This document shows positions 1 to 14,200 of a DNA stretch of 64,000 bases, in pieces. A model generated the notes under the pieces. That model saw only the letters and a list, made by a program, of their open reading frames with translations. It ran no database searches and was not told the origin of the DNA. The position numbers and the translations under genes were made by a program. Positions within the stretch are counted from its first letter, which is position 1; each line of letters starts with the position of its first letter. This DNA comes from Sordaria brevicollis (Eukaryota; Ascomycota; Sordariomycetes; Sordariales; Sordariaceae), in the NCBI GenBank assembly GCA_033439795.1, contig JAUTDP010000008.1, forward strand, positions 248,001 to 312,000. The letters are read 5' to 3'.

Positions 1-3000
1 AATTTTCACTTAAAAAAAAAAACTTTAATATTTATATTTATAAGTATTCCTTAAAGTTAATTATTAGCGAATTTACAGTTTTAATAAATATAAATTTTAT
101 TAAAAAATTATTTCTTTCCGTTAAAATAGGCGTTTATATAATAAGGATTATTTTAAATAATTAAAAGGAAATCGGGGATAAGATTATAAAAGGCCGGAGC
201 CGAAAAACGTTTATTTATAATAGTAACGTATTCGCCGAAATTTATATTGAAAAAAGGTTTCTTTTATTAATTAATAAATATTTTAAAGCGTTAAATTTCT
301 TCTTAAATAGGATTTTTTATAATATCCTTAAATTTAATTATAATATTTTAATAAAAGAGGCGAATTTATATAATATTATTTAGAAGAAAAGAAATTTTTA
401 AACGAAAGGAAGCGGATAAAGTAGAAAAGAGTAATATAAATCTATTCGTCGGCTAAAAAGGGAAATTTTAATTCTTTCCCTAATTACTTAAATAAATTGC
501 TTAAATAACGAAAATAGAATAGTTAACGAAAATAGAACCCGGACGTAGGAAGGTATTCGGATAAATAAATATTCGGACCTAGAAATATTTTTCAGGCAGT
601 ATAATAGTAAGGAAATATTTATAATACCGATAATAATTTTAAAATAATACAAATTTATATAAAAGATAAAAAACTCTTATAATAATAAAAAAGATTTTAA
701 CGCGTCGCGGAGTAAGAGATTTTTCTTTCTTTTTACTACGATTTTTAATATTTTTTTCGTTAAGGAATAAATTTATATTAGCTTTTTATAACCTTTTTTA
801 TTAAATATCCTTATATTTTTAATTTCAATAATACTATAATCCTTAAAAAAAACCCTTCTTCTCCCTCCTAAAATCTTTACCCTATTAAACGTTTATTTTT
901 TACTTTTATATAAATTTACTCCTCTATTAAAAATAATTTTAAATAAAAAAATTATCCTTATAGAGGAGGAATAAACCTTTTTCGCTAAAAATATAATACG
1001 TTATTAAATTAAAGGATTATTTAAAGGAATAGGATTTATTATTGAATTTTAAAAATAGTAAATTTATAATTAAAAGAATATTAAAATATACGCGGGGTAA
1101 ATTTACCCTTATAAAGTAATTAAAAAAGAATAATAAAATTTTACCCTTTATTTAAATTAACGCTTCCTTATTATTATAAATAAACGTTTAAACGAAGAGA
1201 AATTATTATTATATTTATTTATTATAAAGCCCGAAATTAATAAAATATTATTAGAATTAATTTATAGGGACGTTCCCCTATTTATCGATTAACCCGCTAT
1301 TTTTCGGCAACCCGAACGCTTTATTTAGGAATAAATTTATTTTAACTTTATAAACCTTTAATATTTTACGAATATTTAAATTTAAACGGAAAATATTAAT
1401 ATTTACATAATTTTTATTTATATATTATATAACTTTAAGGATTATATTTATATCCCTTCCTAAATTTATAAATTTAATAATAATAATATAGAATTTCCCG
1501 GACTAAGAGGAGATTTACCCGATTTCTTTAAAATTATTAAATAATAATATATTCCGGTATAAATTAATAAATACTTTATTTTAACAATTTATAATAATAG
1601 AAATAAACGATAATTTATTTATAATTCAATACCTATTTTTAATAATTATAAACGTACGAGGAAAATTTACTTTTCTTTAATTTAATAATATACTATTATT
1701 TATAAATTTAATAATTAGCCTATTAATTTAAAAAGGCGGTTTACTTAAGTCGAAATGCCTTTCCTATATTAAATTTATATTTAATTTTATAATTTTTAAT
1801 ATTTAAAAGCTATACGAATTTTCTTTATTAAAATTTAGCGCCGAAAATATAGTATTAAAAGCCTAAAACTAATTAATTAAAAAGAGGGAAATTATTAAAA
1901 ACTATAAATTTAGACCGGTTTAATATATTTTTTCGAATTTATTATAATTTATATATAAATACGTACGGTTTATAACGTTTTAAATATTTATTACGTTTAT
2001 ATATTAGCCTATATTAGAAATTATTTAAAGATCGAAGTAAATTTACTCCGACGAATTAAAATATTCTATAGTAAGGATAATAAATTAAATTAACCTTTTC
2101 GGTTAAAAATATTCGGATTTTTCGGTAAATATAATATTATATTATTATAAGGAGAAAAGGATATTTTATATCTCTTTTAAGGAAATTAGGACGCTTTTTA
2201 TAATATTTTTTAATAAAATAATAAAAGTCGTAATTTCTCTAAAAGGAAATTCTCAAAACCCTTCCTCGCCTAAAGAAAATAATGGATTTTTTCCCCCAAT
2301 TCCTTATTAATATTAAATTTAAATAATTTTTCTTCTTCTTCCTCCTCTTTAAAAAAAAAAAGTTATAAATAAAGAAAGATTATTATATTTATATTTAATA
2401 TTAATTTTAAGGATAATAAATTCTTTAAAACCGTTAATGAGGGGGAATAAATTTCCTCTGTATTTATTATAAAAATTACCCGCGCTTAAAAAAAGAAGCT
2501 CCCGGCCTAAGCTATAACGATTAATCCCGGCACTATTTTTAAAAAGGAGATTATAATTAATTAACCCCTACGACCGAAAAAAAAGAGGGTAATAAAAAAG
2601 TAATAAAACGATTTTATTATTTCAATATAAACCGATAAAGAATATTTCTTAATTAATTATTTTATCCTCTTTAAGCCCCCTTCGGTTCTTAAAGATTTTC
2701 CCTAAAGCTTAAAATTTTATAATAAAGGTAAATTAATAATTGAAATTAAATTTACTAAAACGTTAAATAATAGAATAATTTAATTAATCCTTTTTAAAAA
2801 TAAAATAAATATAAGCGTTATTTAAACGGTAATTAATATAGGATATATAATTAATAAAACGGGACTAAATATAAAAGAAATGGTTAAATATAAGGTTTTA
2901 AAAAAATATTTAATTAAGGAGAAAAAGGAAGAGAAGATTAATAAACGCCGGAAGTAATCTATATATAGAGGATTAATTATTTTTTTTATTTTACTTCGGA

Positions 3001-3480
3001 TATTTTTTCTTTAATTTAATTCTTATATTTTAAGAAGGAGGATTCTTATTATACGAATATTTTTACTTAAAACGGTATAAAAAATATTCGAAGGGAAATA
3101 TAATATAAGGTAAAATTATTATTTACTTAAATATATAAATAATTATTTAAATAGTAGATAGTAGGGTAGGTATAAATCTATATTTCCCTCCCTCTAGAAG
3201 ATTCGGAGCCTATATTTAAAAAAAGGATAAAAGGGGGAGGCTTCTCCCTCCTTCGATTAAAGAAGGTAAGAAGGAGAATTAGGGAAAATAATAACTTTAT
3301 TTTTCACCCAAAGAACTTTTTTTATAAAATTATTAAATAACCCCCTTAAAGATTTCTAAGAGAATTAATTAATAAATTTACTCTTATTTAAAAAAGATAA
3401 TAAGAGTAAAGCTTTATTTTACTCTTACTCTTCTTCTTATAGTAGTAAGGTTAAGAATTACTAACCTTATTTACGTTTCT
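1..3480. other. RIP-degraded AT-rich DNA, no intact gene
   Basis: Very AT-rich sequence with almost no CA or TG but plenty of CG, the pattern left by repeat-induced point mutation. Some stretches (for example 900-2,100 on the plus strand) read with only scattered TAA/TAG stops, which suggests an old mutated coding sequence, probably a transposon. I could not recognise any family and found no terminal repeats here. Confidence 0.6.
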
Positions 3481-4293
3481 TAAGTAAAGATCCCCAAATT
3501 GGTTTAATCCTTCGCTATAAGTCTGTAGTGTAGGCTCTATTTCCTTTGTGGTGTGGTTTTTAGTCCAAATCAATATACTGCGGAATACAATTTATTTTAT
3601 TAATATAACCTTTAGAATAATCTATTAGACGATTTTATTTTTCGGTACGGGTATTATAATTGTATCTTAGCGTTAATTATTATTTTCTATCCGGTTTTAA
3701 TATACGTAATTTTCTTCCGTATCCGGAGCCAATTTAAAATAAAATACCGGGCCGCTTTATATTATATAATTTTTTCATCCGGCCGTATTTTCGTTAATTA
3801 AAATCCGTAGCGCTAATATATTTATATAAATATATTATTATCCTTTAATTAATTAATAAACAACGTAAATATTTATCGATCTAATATTTAGCGGCTTAAA
3901 ATTCCGTATTTTAAACTAAAATAAAACGTTATTACGGTATTATAACATTCGGTTCACATTATATTATATTATATTAAGATTTACGCGGACAATTCGATTT
4001 TATTATAACGAAGGTTAGCAATTTAGATAAATAATCGAATTAATTCCTAATAATTTTATTAAACGATATATATAACCCGTATAATATATTTATATATTCC
4101 ATCGTAATATTATTCTATATTCTATATCGAATAATCCCTTTAATACTTTTAATAGAATATATAATTCGTCGCTATTATATATATAGGCCCCACCAATCTT
4201 AATAGTAATATTTACAACCGAAAATTGGTATATTTATATTTTAAATTTCCGGGCAAATTTATATTAATTAATACGAAATAATATTAGGCGGTA

Positions 4294-4531
4294 ATTTAAA
4301 TTAAGGTTTCGGTATATTCCAAAAACGTTATTTTAAAAAATTAGCGGAAAAGGATATATAACCCTTAATTAATTTATTTTATATTATTAATATAAGTAAA
4401 TACATTAAATCCGTATTTAAATATAGGGATTAGGCTATAGCAGTTTAAATTAAGGTTTCGGTACACTTTGAGAGCGTTATTTTAAAAAACCGGCGGAAGA
4501 AAATATACAACCTTTAATTAATTTATTCTAC
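4294..4531. repeat. degenerate 150-bp-spaced direct repeat pair
   Basis: Positions 4,294-4,382 and 4,444-4,531 are clearly related copies. Both begin TTTAAATTAAGGTTTCGGTA and end in an AATTAATTTATT tract. Most differences are transitions, as expected from RIP. Function unknown. Confidence 0.7.
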
Positions 4532-4860
4532 GTCGGCTAAAAAAATTCATTAATTACTAGAAATTAATTAATAAATAATTAAAATTCGCTTAGAAAATTC
4601 AATAAATAATTAAAGAAGTTTATTAATTACTAAAAACCAATTAACGGGTAAAATAATACCGGGTTAATATATAATCGATACTATACGCGCCGATTAAATA
4701 GAATTCCCGATTTCGTCTAATTAATATCGGATAAAAGCGCAATTCCTTTATATATATATTATATCTAAAACAACGCAGGAATGCATATTGATATATAATA
4801 TATATTATATTTCCGTCCTAACTACCGTCGAATATATATATAATACCGCCCTTATATTAT

Positions 4861-5131
4861 AAATAATTTACGCATTCTTTAAATTAATAAGATTTAAAAT
4901 TTTTAAACGCTAATATTCGGCGGCGTATAAATAGCAGGTAAATTCGCCGGCTATAAGTAGGAATTCATTTTTTTATTATTTAACAGCCGTTTCTAATTTA
5001 ATATACTTTCGCCTAATAGTATCCGTAAGTATATTCGTAATTACCCTTAAACGGGAAATATTATAAATAATCTACGTATTCTTTAAATTAACGAAGCTTA
5101 AGGTTTTTAAACATTAATATTCGGCGGCGTA
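4861..5131. repeat. degenerate 67-bp direct repeat pair
   Basis: Positions 4,861-4,927 and 5,065-5,131 align without gaps and end in ATTCGGCGGCGTA. A third weaker relative of the following sequence, with CGCCGGCTATAA, lies near 5,700-5,765. Probably decayed pieces of an old repeat family or tandem array. Confidence 0.65.
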
Positions 5132-6774
5132 TATAGGGGTTAATATTAAAAAATATTAATAATAATTTAAATTATTTAATTCGAATTTTTTAATATCGAA
5201 AACCGATTCTATTTCGGTATAAATAATTTCGAAAATTAATTATAAACGGATAATTATCTTATTAATTAATAATAGTTTAAATTATTTAATTTAATTAATT
5301 TCCTTCGGAACGAATTAATTTACAACGTTAAAATAGGTTATAATACTAAATCTTAAACGTAAGGTTATTTTACATCGTCGATATAATTAAATACGTCGAA
5401 ACTATTAAATTATCTATTTAATATTTTATAGTAATATAAATCGGTAAACCGATTTAGGTAAATTAACTAAACGGAATAAATAGAGGTATATAAATAAAAA
5501 TTTCATTTAACTATTATCGGATAGAAGTATATATATAATATATTAACTTTATATTTAGAATACCCCCCGGTTTATCTACGTAGAATAACTAAAATATATT
5601 AACGGAATATATTATTTTTCATTTAATATCTATTAAGCTTCCGCAGGTACGCTTACAATAAAATATAAAATATACTTTTAAATTAGCGAAATTATTCAAA
5701 CGCTAATATTTAACAATATATAAATAGCGGGTAAACTCGCCGGCTATAATTAAGGACTTATTTTCAACTATATAATACTTATTATCAAAACGAAGACTTT
5801 TATTTATATATTCCTCTTCCAATAATTTAAGTAGGACCACAACTAGGATAACTATAAACAATAATTTATATTTTTACCTCGCGCCATTTTGCTAAATAAA
5901 CTTAAATATTTATTTAAACCATATTCGGCCTTAAATTTATTTTATTTAATAATAAATATATATTCCGGGTTAAAAATAGAAGGGTTGGAACTGTAATCTT
6001 CAAAATTAATATATTCTCCAAATTTTTCTACATCGTTTTAAATATAAATAATTATTACTTAAAGCGAATCTAATCTCCTATAATACGCCGGTTACTTCCC
6101 GAATTAATATAATCGGTACGTACGTCGATTATATATTTAAACCCTAATACAATCGAAATTTTCGCCCGCTTTAATAATATAAGTACCGAAAGTAAAAATA
6201 TTATCCTCGTCGCTACTATTAACCAAATTTCAAATTTACCTTACCTAATAATAAATATACATTTCGGGCTAAGGGCGAAGATATTAAAGCCCTAAATAAA
6301 GGCTTATATATATAATAATTATATCGGTAAATTATCGTAAATAATATATTAAGCCGGCGCTATTAATTCGCTTCGGGCAACGGTTAATAGAATAAGTCGG
6401 TTAACTTCAAACAGTATAATAATATTAAATAATTAAAAGTATTAATATAAGATAGGTAATATTAAATAATAGGATTAATTAATTTACGGTTATCTATTAA
6501 TCGAATATCGCTATAATATAAAAGCTTTAACGAAATATCCAAATTACTAATATTTTATTTCTTTCAAATAAAATTAATATTAAAAATAATAGTAAATTAA
6601 GCTTCGGGGGCCGACGATATAAAAGAATTTAAATAAATAAAAATAATATCGTATAAAGTATTTATACTTCTACGCAATTCGTCCCCATCTATACTACCCG
6701 CTTTATTATTATTAAATTACTACTTAATCGTCCCCTAACTACTCTTTCCATATTTAATAATAATAATTAATTAT

Positions 6775-7184
6775 ATTAACTAAGGGCCGCCCTAAGCGAA
6801 AATAAAATTACCTCTACGTATAGTAAGAATAATTTTATATATTTAAATTCCAAAGTAATTAAAAATTATATATTATAATAAAGTAATTTTAATAAATTAA
6901 TATTAAAATTATATAATACAAAATAGTATATAGTACTCTAAATATTATAATAAAGTAATTTTAATAAATTAATATTAAAATTATATAATACAAAATAGTA
7001 TATAGTACTCTAAAATAATTAACTAAGGGCCGCCCTAAGCGAAAATAAAATTACCTCTACGTATAGTAAGAATAATTTTATATATTTAAATTCCAAAGTA
7101 ATTAAAAATTATATATTATAATAAAGTAATTTTAATAAATTAATATTAAAATTATATAATACAAAATAGTATATAGTACTCTAA
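6775..7184. repeat. exact 243-bp tandem duplication with 72-bp inner repeat
   Basis: The block starting ATTAACTAAGGGCCGCCC at 6,775 recurs at 7,018. The second copy is partial (about 167 bp) and I see no mismatch over its length. Inside the first copy a 72-bp segment (6,871-6,942) is itself repeated at 6,943-7,014. Identity in otherwise heavily RIP-diverged DNA suggests duplication after RIP. The units are shorter than the roughly 400 bp that RIP normally needs. Confidence 0.9.
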
Positions 7185-8421
7185 TTAATACCGTCGGTAA
7201 ATATTATATTTAGTATAAACGTTAATAAAGATCGGCCGGTAATTCGAAGTATAATAAAAGGCTTTTTAAAACCGTAGGCATATTATAGTAAATAAATAAA
7301 TATAATACCTACGCGTATATTAATAACGCCGTTACGCTGCTTAAAGCTCTTACAATAATATTAGATTATTAGTAACTCTATTATAATAAATCTTTCTAGA
7401 ATATTTTACAATTAAATAAATTTAAATATATATACTTACAATAGTAATATCTATATTTCAATTAATATTACGTATATAATAATAAATAGTAATAATTATA
7501 TTAAAAAAAGTAGGGAGTATAATACAAATTTAATACGATTTTTAGTAATAGGGTAAATTATAGGGTAGATACTAAAGAATACAAGGTATATTAATTTAAA
7601 TACAAAACGTATATCCTATCCTACAAAGGAATAAATTAGCCCGCCGCTCGAAAAACCACATTTTTATTTAAAGGTAGGAATTTAAATTAATATCGGTACG
7701 TACCTTATTATAATAGTTTGAAGGTTAAAGTTAATTACATATATATAGTCTATATATTTACCTAATAAGACCCAAAAAGGGGATGGATTTAGAAATCCAA
7801 ATCCTAAATCGACTTTTTACTCTCTTATAATAATCGCGCCGGATATACCTTCGTACCCATCAGTATATATAAAGTTAGGGTTAATATATAACCCGCAGAA
7901 CTATTATTTTAAATAATATATTTAGCGTATATATATTTAAAAATTAGAAATAAAAATAAGGCTATATATTATAAATTTATCGAAATTAGGATACTATAAA
8001 TAAAAGTAGAAGGCGAATTATAAGTATAAATATATTAATATCGTTTATTTATAATATAATAAATTAATTTCACATCGGTATTAAATCCTAATCGGTAATT
8101 TATCTTAGGTATTTAGTAATAAGGGAATTAAACTTATACATACCTAACCGCACTATTATATTCTATTAATAAAAACCATTAAATTAATTATATATATAAT
8201 TATAATAATAGGGAATAATATAATTAATCGATATCGACTACCGTAAAACAAATACCACCCTCGAAATAGGAGCTATACGTCTAGGAGATTATTGGAATGC
8301 AAAAGAAAAATTGGGCAAGATTAAATATATAATACCTATTTATATAAATACTACTAAATATATATAATTCGTATATATTTAATTATAATCTACTAATTAT
8401 TAAACCGTTCTTAACGCTTAC

Positions 8422-8586
8422 TGATAGGGTAACCTGGGGTACTTCAAATACTAAACGTATAAAAATAATAATAGTATTAAAGTAGTAAGAAAAGAAGATA
8501 ATGTAATAAGGAGAGGGTTAGCCGAAGGCTACCCTTCTAACGGAATCTTTTATAGAAATCTAAAGTGGGTCTGGCGGCGGCGGGGT
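8422..8586 (-). repeat. element D left (3') LTR, first part
   Basis: First 165 bp of the left LTR of D, ending in the GGGGT (8,582-8,586) that became the target duplication of guest A. It aligns without gaps to 39,274-39,438 of the right LTR, with transitions only. Confidence 0.93.
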
Positions 8587-8829
8587 TGTTAAATGGTACA
8601 AGCTCACAATGTGAAGTCCTTAATAAATTGGATAATTATAGAATACAATAATTGATTTAAGAGAGAGATCGAGTTAAGGCTCGACTTTTCGGCTATTTAT
8701 TTATATATAGGAGTTAACTTGGGTCGTCCCTAACCCGATTTTTACGATATTAGAAGAAGAAGGTAAATTTACGACCGATTTAATATCGAATCGTAATTCA
8801 TTTCGACCTATTCCCTTCTTCCCTTTATA
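8587..8829 (-). repeat. element A left (3') LTR
   Basis: 243 bp, starts TGTTAAATGG and ends TTTATA (the CA end changed to TA by RIP). Same length as its partner at 19,676-19,918, with no gaps in the alignment. Less RIP-mutated at its left end than its partner. Confidence 0.93.
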
Positions 8830-9659
8830 ATTGCCCCTTACGTTAATTTATTACCGTCCCGGTAATTCGTTTAAATATATACCTTTATTATTTACTTACC
8901 TAAATTCCGAGTCCTATATTATTTATCCTTTGCGGGTTGATTTAATTATTTATTTCCTCGATACTATACCCGGTAATTTGAACGACGATCTTATTAGCGC
9001 TATTATATATATCGTTTTTGTAAATTTCGAATTCCTAATTGGCGAATAGGCCGTTAGCGATATATATAAATACTTTACCGTTGCGACTATAAACGTCGCG
9101 GACGTCTTATTTATTATTATTAATATTTTGGGCTTAAAAGTAACTATCGATTATAATTATTTTAAGGTTAATTTAAGTATAAATTAAATTAATATAAGAG
9201 TATTATTTAATTAAGTTATATAGTCCTTTAAAGGTACGGTTCTTCGTTATATTTTAGATAATTTAATAATATTTATTAATTTATTTATAATTATTAAAAT
9301 ATAAGTAATTTATTAATATTAATTTGAGCGCTTACTTTTATTTTTTAATATTATCCTTAAGGTAATTAATTTCTTTTTACTAGTTTTTATTTTATTTTTC
9401 GAAGTGTTTAATCCGTTTAGTTAATTTATCGAACGCCTTTTAATTGTAGTTCGGGGTTGTATTTATAATTAATTTAGGTAGAAATTGAATTCTAATACGA
9501 TTACGATTAAAAAGGATATATTATAGGGTCGAAATAATTTGGTTAATTATAATTATATTAGAAAATTTATTTATAATCGGAATAATATTTATATTAAAAG
9601 CTTTTTTATTACGAGTAAAATAGTTATTGAAATCGATTATATTTATATTTAAATTTTAA

Positions 9660-10390
9660 TTTAATTTAAAATTCGGCGACGAATTTACTTCGGAAGACGA
9701 ATCTATAATTAAAGAGGATTTAAACCGTTTAAAAGTCTTAAAATTAAGGTTGGAAACGGATTATTTTTTTTTAATTATACGATTAATAGTAAAAATTTTA
9801 GCAAAACCGGTCGATTTAATCGGGGTATTTTAGGTAGGTATAATAATTCGAATTAGAGGGGCGGTAAAATCTTTAAATTCGATATAACCTATAATATTAA
9901 AAATATTAGGGATTTTAATTCCTAATATTATTAAGGTATTTAAAAGAGTATTTTTATTAATTTAAGGAATTAAATTAAGTTTAATTATATTAATAAATTT
10001 ATTAATAATATTATTAAACGACGAATTACTAAAGATAATATTATATAGGATAGTAGGTTATTTAGTTAAAGCGATTTATAATTTATTATTTAAAAGTAGA
10101 TTTAATTTTTCAAATACGCCGGTTTAAGGTTATTTAATGGGGGTTAATCCTTCTATAATAAACGTTAATTTAAATTCGGTATAGTATATATTAATTTAAA
10201 TTCCTTTGGATTTGGCCTTTAAATCGGTATTAGAAATAATTTCGTTAAATTTGGCCGGGGTTATATTCTTTTTTATTTAATCTTTAAATTTATTAACGTT
10301 CTTTTTATAAGCGTTTTATTTAATTTAGAATTCGGAGTCTTAGTAAGTAAGGTATTTCTATATAATAGCGAAAGTTTTATTATTTACGTC
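9660..10390 (-). pseudogene. unidentified coding remnant of element A downstream of integrase
   Basis: On the minus strand a single frame stays readable for about 240 codons, with only TAA/TAG stops where RIP of CAA, CAG or TGG would put them. It lies between integrase and the 3' LTR, where simple gypsy elements have little or nothing. The residues include a lysine-rich part (KKNVNKFKD) and a serine-rich part (SSLIIDSSSEVNSSPN). I recognise no chromodomain, envelope or other domain. It may extend further on both sides. Confidence 0.45.
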
Positions 10391-11299
10391 CTTTTTAATA
10401 ATAATATTAATATCGAAATTAGCGTCGAATTAATATATTTAAACGCATTTTTCTAAAACGAAGTTTAGAAGAGGTTTGGCGTATTATTCGTAATTTTTAA
10501 ATATTTTAATATTTTATTCGTATTAAATTAATTTAAGGCTTATTTTATATTAATATACGTAAAAAAGTATTTTATAAACCTCTATATTAATTTTTTTATT
10601 CCGTTTATCCTATTTACGGAAGGATTTAAACGATTTTATAATTTAATATATTATAGTTATTACGATTTAAGTAGTAATATCCGGCTTATAAGGTAAATCT
10701 CCTATAATTTTTATAGGGTAGGCTTTATTTTTAATTACGTTTAGGAATTTAATAATCTTTTTATAATATTTTATTTACGAAATTTAAAAATTATTAGTTA
10801 CGTAAGTAATTAGGATTGCTTCGGTTCGCTTTTTATTATTATTATAAAGGTTATAAAAAATTTTACTCTAATTGAATTGTAAGCGTTTAAGGACGTTCGA
10901 ATTTTAATTCGGTTTATTTAGAATATAATTAGTTTAATTTAGGATGCGTTAGCTTTTTTAATTTTATATTTCGTAGATCGTTTTTATAATATTGGAAATA
11001 GGAAGGTTGGAGATAATAGGATTATTATTATACGTATAGGCGGTAAAACGGCGCGAATATATTAATTTATTTTAATTCGGTATAATTAAATCGTTTATAG
11101 TAATTATTATAATAATTAATTTTGGATTATAGGTTTATTTTAATTATATAATTTGGTTAAAATATTTAAAAATAAGAAGAAATTTAGCCGAAGGTTAATT
11201 TATATGCGTTAAATATTATAGGGCGGGTTATATTACGGTTTATATACGGTAAATAATTAATATTTAATTACTTTATTAATTTAAAACGAATTGGGTTTA

Positions 11300-14200
11300 A
11301 GGAGGGAAGGTATATCCGGTTTCTTTTTTAGGTAGTATATTATTTAAATATTATAAATTAATATAATTAGGTCCGGTTTTTTAAATTTTTTTAATTCGTT
11401 AAGTTAAATAAGGAATTATATTTTATATTTTTTAATTAATTACCGGTTATTTTTTATAAGGCCTTTTTTCTTAATTATATTATAGGGTTCTTAAATATTC
11501 GATTCGTAATTATAGCTTTTCTATTTTACTTTATAGTTAATATATAATTTATTTTTTATTTAAACCGTTCGTTATTTTAATAATCATTTTATTTTATAAG
11601 AATAGAATTAATTATCGTTTCCTTCGATAAATATATAATCCGGCTTATTATTCCTCTTTTTACCGAATAGGTTTTCGCTTTTAGGGTATTTACGAAAGTG
11701 TATTAAAGAAATTACTCCATAAATCTTTTACGTTTTTGGTATATTAAATTTATAAATTAAATTATTAATTTTATATACTATTTTAAAAGGGCCAATTCGT
11801 TATTAACCGAATTTTCGTAAAGGTTCGCCTATAGGGTTATACCCTTTATAAAATTAGATTATTACTTTATTTCCGACTTTAAAGGATAAAGGCCGGTATA
11901 ATTTATTATATAGGAATTTATATTTTATAGCGGCTTAATTTAAAGCGTCGTTAATTTTTTAATTATATAATTTTTATATCGTTTTAAAATTGCGGTCTTT
12001 TAAATTTTATAATTTAATGAAGTTTAAAGTAGTATTAAGCTTAAAACCGAATATTAATTCGTTTAGGATTAAATTTAATAAAGTAAATAGGGAGTTATTT
12101 ATATTATATTAGAACGTTAATAAAATATTAAATTAAAGTATATTGAAATTTTTAGTAGTATAATACTTAATAGCGAATTTTATTTTTTAATTTCTCCTTT
12201 TATTTTTTCTATTAATTTGGGAGTATTATATTATAATATATATTAATTTATAATTTAATTTATCGAATATAATTTTTTAGGCTTTGGATAAGAATTTTAA
12301 ATTTCGATCGTTAATTACTACATAAAATAGGCTTTAATTATAAAGTAATAATATCGTTACGAATTTTTCTATTTAATTTTTCGTTAAATAAATTATCTTT
12401 TTTAAAATTAGGATAATTTTTTTATTAAAAGCGTAAACGATTATTATAAGCGAATTAAAATTCTCTTTTCTTTATATTATCGATATATAAAGTTATTTAA
12501 GTAGGCCTATTATAAAATCGATATAGATTATATAATATAAAATTAATTTAAGGATTACGGATTGGAATTAACCGGGAATCGTTTTACGATTTATTTTTAA
12601 TTCGTTATATTTGGGGTAGTAGGAAATATACGTTTTAAATTAATATAATAGCCGTAGGATTAATAAATTTTTTAATTTTTTTACTATTCGGGACGGGTTG
12701 AAATAATATTTATTATTATAAATTACTTTAAAAATCGATTTAAAATAATTATACGGTATATATAATCGAATTGCGCTATTATACGCTTTATAATATAGTA
12801 AACTATTTTTAAAGAATTAGTATTTAAAATATTAGTTTTTAGGGAGGTTATAACGCGCGTTTTTTTCAACGTAGAATTTTAATTTTTCTATAATTTAGGA
12901 ATAGTAGACGTCTTTTATATAATTTTTAACGAAATCCGTTTTAATTTCGTCCGTTATTTAAATATAAATTAAGTATACGGAATCTTTCTATATATCGTTT
13001 AATTCGTTAATTTTTAGGTTAAGGTAGGGTATTTTAAATAATAGCCGGGATAAGGTATTTAGGATTACGTTAATTTTATTAGGGATATATTATATATCGA
13101 GGTTAAATTAAGATAAGTAAATTAAAATTATAATTAATTTCGGATTGAATTTAATTAAATTTATTATTTTTAAAGTAGTTTAGCGGATAATATTAATAAT
13201 TATTTTATAATTAATAAAGACGATTATTAATTTACGGTATAATTGAATAATTTGCTTTATTATTTTATAAGTTTATACGAAATAAGCGATTTCGAATTTT
13301 ATAAATTAATACCGCTTTTTAATATTCGAAAGTTATTTATTATAAAATATAATCGGTTTAATATTTATAATAAAGAAAAATTTACTATTTTAGGAATTAT
13401 TTTTTAAGTGGAAAATAATTAGGCCGAAATTGAATTCGAATAATATATTAATTTTATAAAACGTTTAACGGTTTAAGTAATAATAAAAAAGGATTTATTC
13501 TTTATAAAATTAATTTTATAAAATTTTAAAAGTTTTTTTCTTTTATTAGGTAGGTTTAAAAATAACCGTTTTCGTAAATCTTTAGCGGACGGGTTAATTT
13601 TTATTCTTTAATATCCTTTTTTCCGTTTTAATTTGCGTTATAAGTACGGTTTTGCGGTTTTTAAGCGGTCCTACCTTCTAAGTAAATTAAGGTACGAATT
13701 TTTTAAAGAAATTATTAATATTAATATAGCGTTTAAAATTAATTAAATTAATAGGTATTTTAATATTTTAAATTACGGTAATTCGGTCTTCGGTTATCGT
13801 TAAATTGAATATTAATATTTTATAGCCTAGAAGACGAATTAATAAGTAAATTACGAATAATTTCTTCGCTACGATATTTAAATTAATTTTTTTAAATAAT
13901 TTTAAAATTATTTCGATATAAACGAAGTATTCTTTAATTATATTATTGAAAATAATAATATCGTCGATATAAATTATTACGAAAGTTTAGTAGGGGTGGA
14001 GTTGCTTATTTATAAATCTTTAAATGTAAGACGGTGAATTTTTATAATTTATTAAAGCGACGTTTAACTTTTTTAAATTTTTAGGGTTAATTAAAATTAT
14101 TTTATTATTATAATAAAGATAAATAGGGAATTAGTAGAAAAAGGTTAAATTATCGAAAATATTAATAAAGTATTTATTTTATATACGGGTAATAATAGAA

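Larger units (their letters stand above)
3481..8416. other. RIP-degraded AT-rich DNA left of the retrotransposon nest
   Basis: Continues the RIP-mutated composition. A short patch at about 3,480-3,600 is less mutated. The stretch contains several internally related blocks listed separately, but no gene I can support. It was contiguous with 39,623 onward before element D inserted, because D is flanked by CTTAC at 8,417-8,421 and CCTAC at 39,618-39,622. Confidence 0.55.

Noticed and set aside
4900..5770. Possible centromeric satellite
   Set aside because: The copies are few, irregularly spaced and divergent, and nothing beyond AT-richness suggests a centromere.
8831..9049. 72-codon plus-strand open stretch next to the left LTR of A
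   Set aside because: Element A is transcribed from the minus strand. This lies antisense in its 3' region and matches no domain.
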